Shown: positions 6,549 through 7,967 of the stretch, one piece after another | Numbering within the stretch: position 1 is the stretch's first letter | Layout of the letters: the number at the start of each line of letters is the position of its first letter | NCBI GenBank assembly: GCA_018830415.1 | Contig: JAHJSJ010000261.1 | Coordinates: forward strand, 1-7,967 | DNA: 7,967 nt | DNA from: Alphaproteobacteria bacterium | GTDB taxonomy: Bacteria; Pseudomonadota; Alphaproteobacteria; Sphingomonadales; Sphingomonadaceae | Direction: 5' to 3' | Position numbers and translations under genes: made by a program | Notes under the pieces: model-generated | Databases searched by the model: none | The model's input: only the letters and a program-made list of their open reading frames with translations | Told to the model about the DNA's origin: nothing

Positions 6549-7967
6549 TTACGCGGACACTTTGTCCTTTTTCACGGTGATCACCTGCGAATAGGTGAAC
6601 TCTTTCAGGCCTTCCTTGCCATATTCGGCGCCAAAGCCGGACTGCTTGTGCCCGCCAAACGGCGCGAAGGGCGAAAGGTGGAGGTATTCGTTGACCCACA
6701 CTGTCCCGGTTTCAAGCTGTTCGGCAATTTCAACGCCCTTGTCCGGGTTGCCGGTCCACACTGCGCCAGCCAGCCCGTATTCGGACGCATTGGCGCGTGC
6801 GATGACTTCTTCTTCGGTCGAAAACTTCATCAACGGCATTACCGGGCCGAACTGTTCCTCGGCCACGATCCGCGCATCTTCGGGCGGGTTGTCGATGATG
6901 GTCAGCGGCACGAAGTAGCCGGTGCCCGACGGATCGACATTCCCGCCGAGCAGGAACTTGTAGCCATTGTCCTTGGCATCCTCGATCAGCTCAACCACGC
7001 GATCAAACTGCTTCTTGTTCTGGATCGGGCCGACGCCCGTGCCCTGCTGCGCGCCGTCACCCACGGTCACGGTCTTGGCATATTCGACAATCGCGGCGGA
7101 CAGCTCGTCATAAATATCCTCGTGGATATAGACGCGCTTGGCCGCGACGCAGATTTGTCCGGCGTTGGAAAAGCTTGACCAGAACAGCTGCTCGGCCACC
7201 TTCTTGGGATCGGCATCGGGCAGCACGATTGACGCATCATTGCCGCCGAGTTCCAGCGTGATGCGCTTGAGGTCGGCGCTCGCGCCTTCCATGATCTTCT
7301 TGCCGGTTGCGGTCGATCCGGTGAAGGTGATCTTGTCGATATCGGGGTGCGCAGTCATCAGCGGGCCGAGCGAATCTTCACCCGTGATGATGTTGACCAC
7401 GCCCGCAGGCACCTTGTCAGCGATCAGTTCAGCGATGCGCAGGGTGGTGAGCGGGGTGAAGGGCGAAGGCTTGAGCACAATCGTGCAGCCCGACAGCATC
7501 GCAGGCGCGATTTTCTGAACCGCCATCATCACCGGGAAGTTCCACGGCACGATCCCGGCGACCACGCCGACCGGCACGCGGCGGGTGCGGCTGAGGCGCG
7601 CCTCGCTATCTTCGTTGATCTCGTCGTCAAGCGACAGCGTGGACTGCGCCGCGCTCATCCCCGCTGCGCCATAGATTTCGCCCTTGGCCTGATCGTGCGG
7701 CTTGCCCTGTTCAGCCGTCAGCAGGCGATAGAGTTCCTCGGCGTTTTCCTTGATCGCGCCCGAAATCGCCATGATCGCGGCGCGGCGTTCCTCGATCGAA
7801 GTCTTTTTCCACGTCTTGAATGCCGCGCGCGCAGCGGCGACTGCCTCGTCCAGTTCGGCCTTGCCGCAGGCGGGCACCCGGCCGATCACCTGCTCGTTGG
7901 CCGGGTTGACGACATCAAGCCAGCGGTCGGCGGCGACCATCTTGCCGTTGATGAGGTTCTTGTACTG
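6549..7967 (-). CDS. NAD(P)-dependent aldehyde dehydrogenase, N-terminus outside the window
   Basis: The enzyme oxidises an aldehyde to the carboxylate in the cytoplasm with NAD(P)+. The frame continues past the ATG at 7940 to the window edge, adding 'QYKNLINGK' upstream. That is a normal aldehyde dehydrogenase N-terminus, so the real start lies beyond 7967. Counting from the first visible codon, 'VPWNFPV' carries the oxyanion Asn (N143), 'VLKPSPFTPL' carries cofactor-site K166, 'FTGSTATGK' follows, 'LELGGNDA' carries the general-base Glu (E239), and 'NAGQICVAAKRV' carries the catalytic Cys (C273). 'EEQFGPVMPL' and 'PFGGHKQSGFGAEYG' complete the family pattern. All catalytic residues are present and about 472 residues are visible, near full length. 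The closing motif fits the AldA-like group of broad aldehyde dehydrogenases, but the substrate is not determined. It is the first visible gene of the tight three-gene run. Confidence 0.94.
   Translation of the reverse strand, partial: QYKNLINGKMVAADRWLDVVNPANEQVIGRVPACGKAELDEAVAAARAAFKTWKKTSIEERRAAIMAISGAIKENAEELYRLLTAEQGKPHDQAKGEIYGAAGMSAAQSTLSLDDEINEDSEARLSRTRRVPVGVVAGIVPWNFPVMMAVQKIAPAMLSGCTIVLKPSPFTPLTTLRIAELIADKVPAGVVNIITGEDSLGPLMTAHPDIDKITFTGSTATGKKIMEGASADLKRITLELGGNDASIVLPDADPKKVAEQLFWSSFSNAGQICVAAKRVYIHEDIYDELSAAIVEYAKTVTVGDGAQQGTGVGPIQNKKQFDRVVELIEDAKDNGYKFLLGGNVDPSGTGYFVPLTIIDNPPEDARIVAEEQFGPVMPLMKFSTEEEVIARANASEYGLAGAVWTGNPDKGVEIAEQLETGTVWVNEYLHLSPFAPFGGHKQSGFGAEYGKEGLKEFTYSQVITVKKDKVSA

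Noticed and set aside
5333..6580. 415-codon plus-strand open frame antisense to the phosphotransferase gene
   Set aside because: It covers the strand opposite the Brenner motif. It is Arg/His/Gln-rich with no domain, so a shadow frame.
7938..7940. ATG at 7940 as the aldehyde dehydrogenase start
   Set aside because: The frame stays open to the window edge, and the nine codons upstream (QYKNLINGK) match a normal family N-terminus. The ATG is internal.

Overview
The window is a GC-rich stretch of a bacterial chromosome, most likely from an alphaproteobacterium of the Sphingomonadales (Erythrobacter/Novosphingobium type). This rests on codon use, a FliA-type sigma factor tail, a sphingomonad-looking acyl-CoA dehydrogenase, and an intergenic palindromic repeat of the kind whose chance translations ('VPAFAGMT', 'GLRRGDD') are common in alphaproteobacterial genomes. 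The taxonomic call comes from recognition, not from a search.

Layout. At the left edge is the 3' end of a plus-strand sigma factor gene (fliA-like, stop at 387-389). A 113-bp convergent gap (390-502) follows. It holds a small hairpin at the stop codon and an 84-bp repeat made of two hairpins in inverted orientation. Everything else is on the minus strand. In order of transcription (right to left) it is: an NAD(P)-dependent aldehyde dehydrogenase whose 5' end lies outside the window (6549-7967); a phosphotransferase-family protein with an extra C-terminal domain (5192-6544); an acyl-CoA dehydrogenase (3893-5191); and, after a 72-bp gap, a large exported beta-propeller/amidohydrolase protein (503-3820). 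There are no tRNA, rRNA, CRISPR or insertion-sequence signals.

How the genes work together. The aldehyde dehydrogenase, phosphotransferase and acyl-CoA dehydrogenase genes are packed with gaps of 4 and 0 bp and are almost certainly one transcript. Pairing an aminoglycoside-phosphotransferase-fold kinase with an acyl-CoA dehydrogenase recalls two known systems: human ACAD10/ACAD11, where the two domains are fused and act on 4-hydroxyacyl-CoAs, and the Pseudomonas putida levulinate genes lvaA/lvaB/lvaC. Here the kinase seems to carry an LvaB/DUF6285-like domain at its C terminus. A plausible but unproven reading is catabolism of a hydroxylated aldehyde or acid: oxidation to the acid, CoA activation by an enzyme not in this window, phosphorylation of the hydroxyl, then processing by the flavoenzyme. 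The amidohydrolase is exported, sits behind a gap with its own strong ribosome binding site, and may be functionally separate. Its active site departs from the usual amidohydrolase ligand set.

Most of the window is ordinary metabolic chromosome. The items most worth a second look are the kinase-DUF6285 fusion beside an acyl-CoA dehydrogenase, the odd amidohydrolase ligands, and the paired-hairpin repeat.
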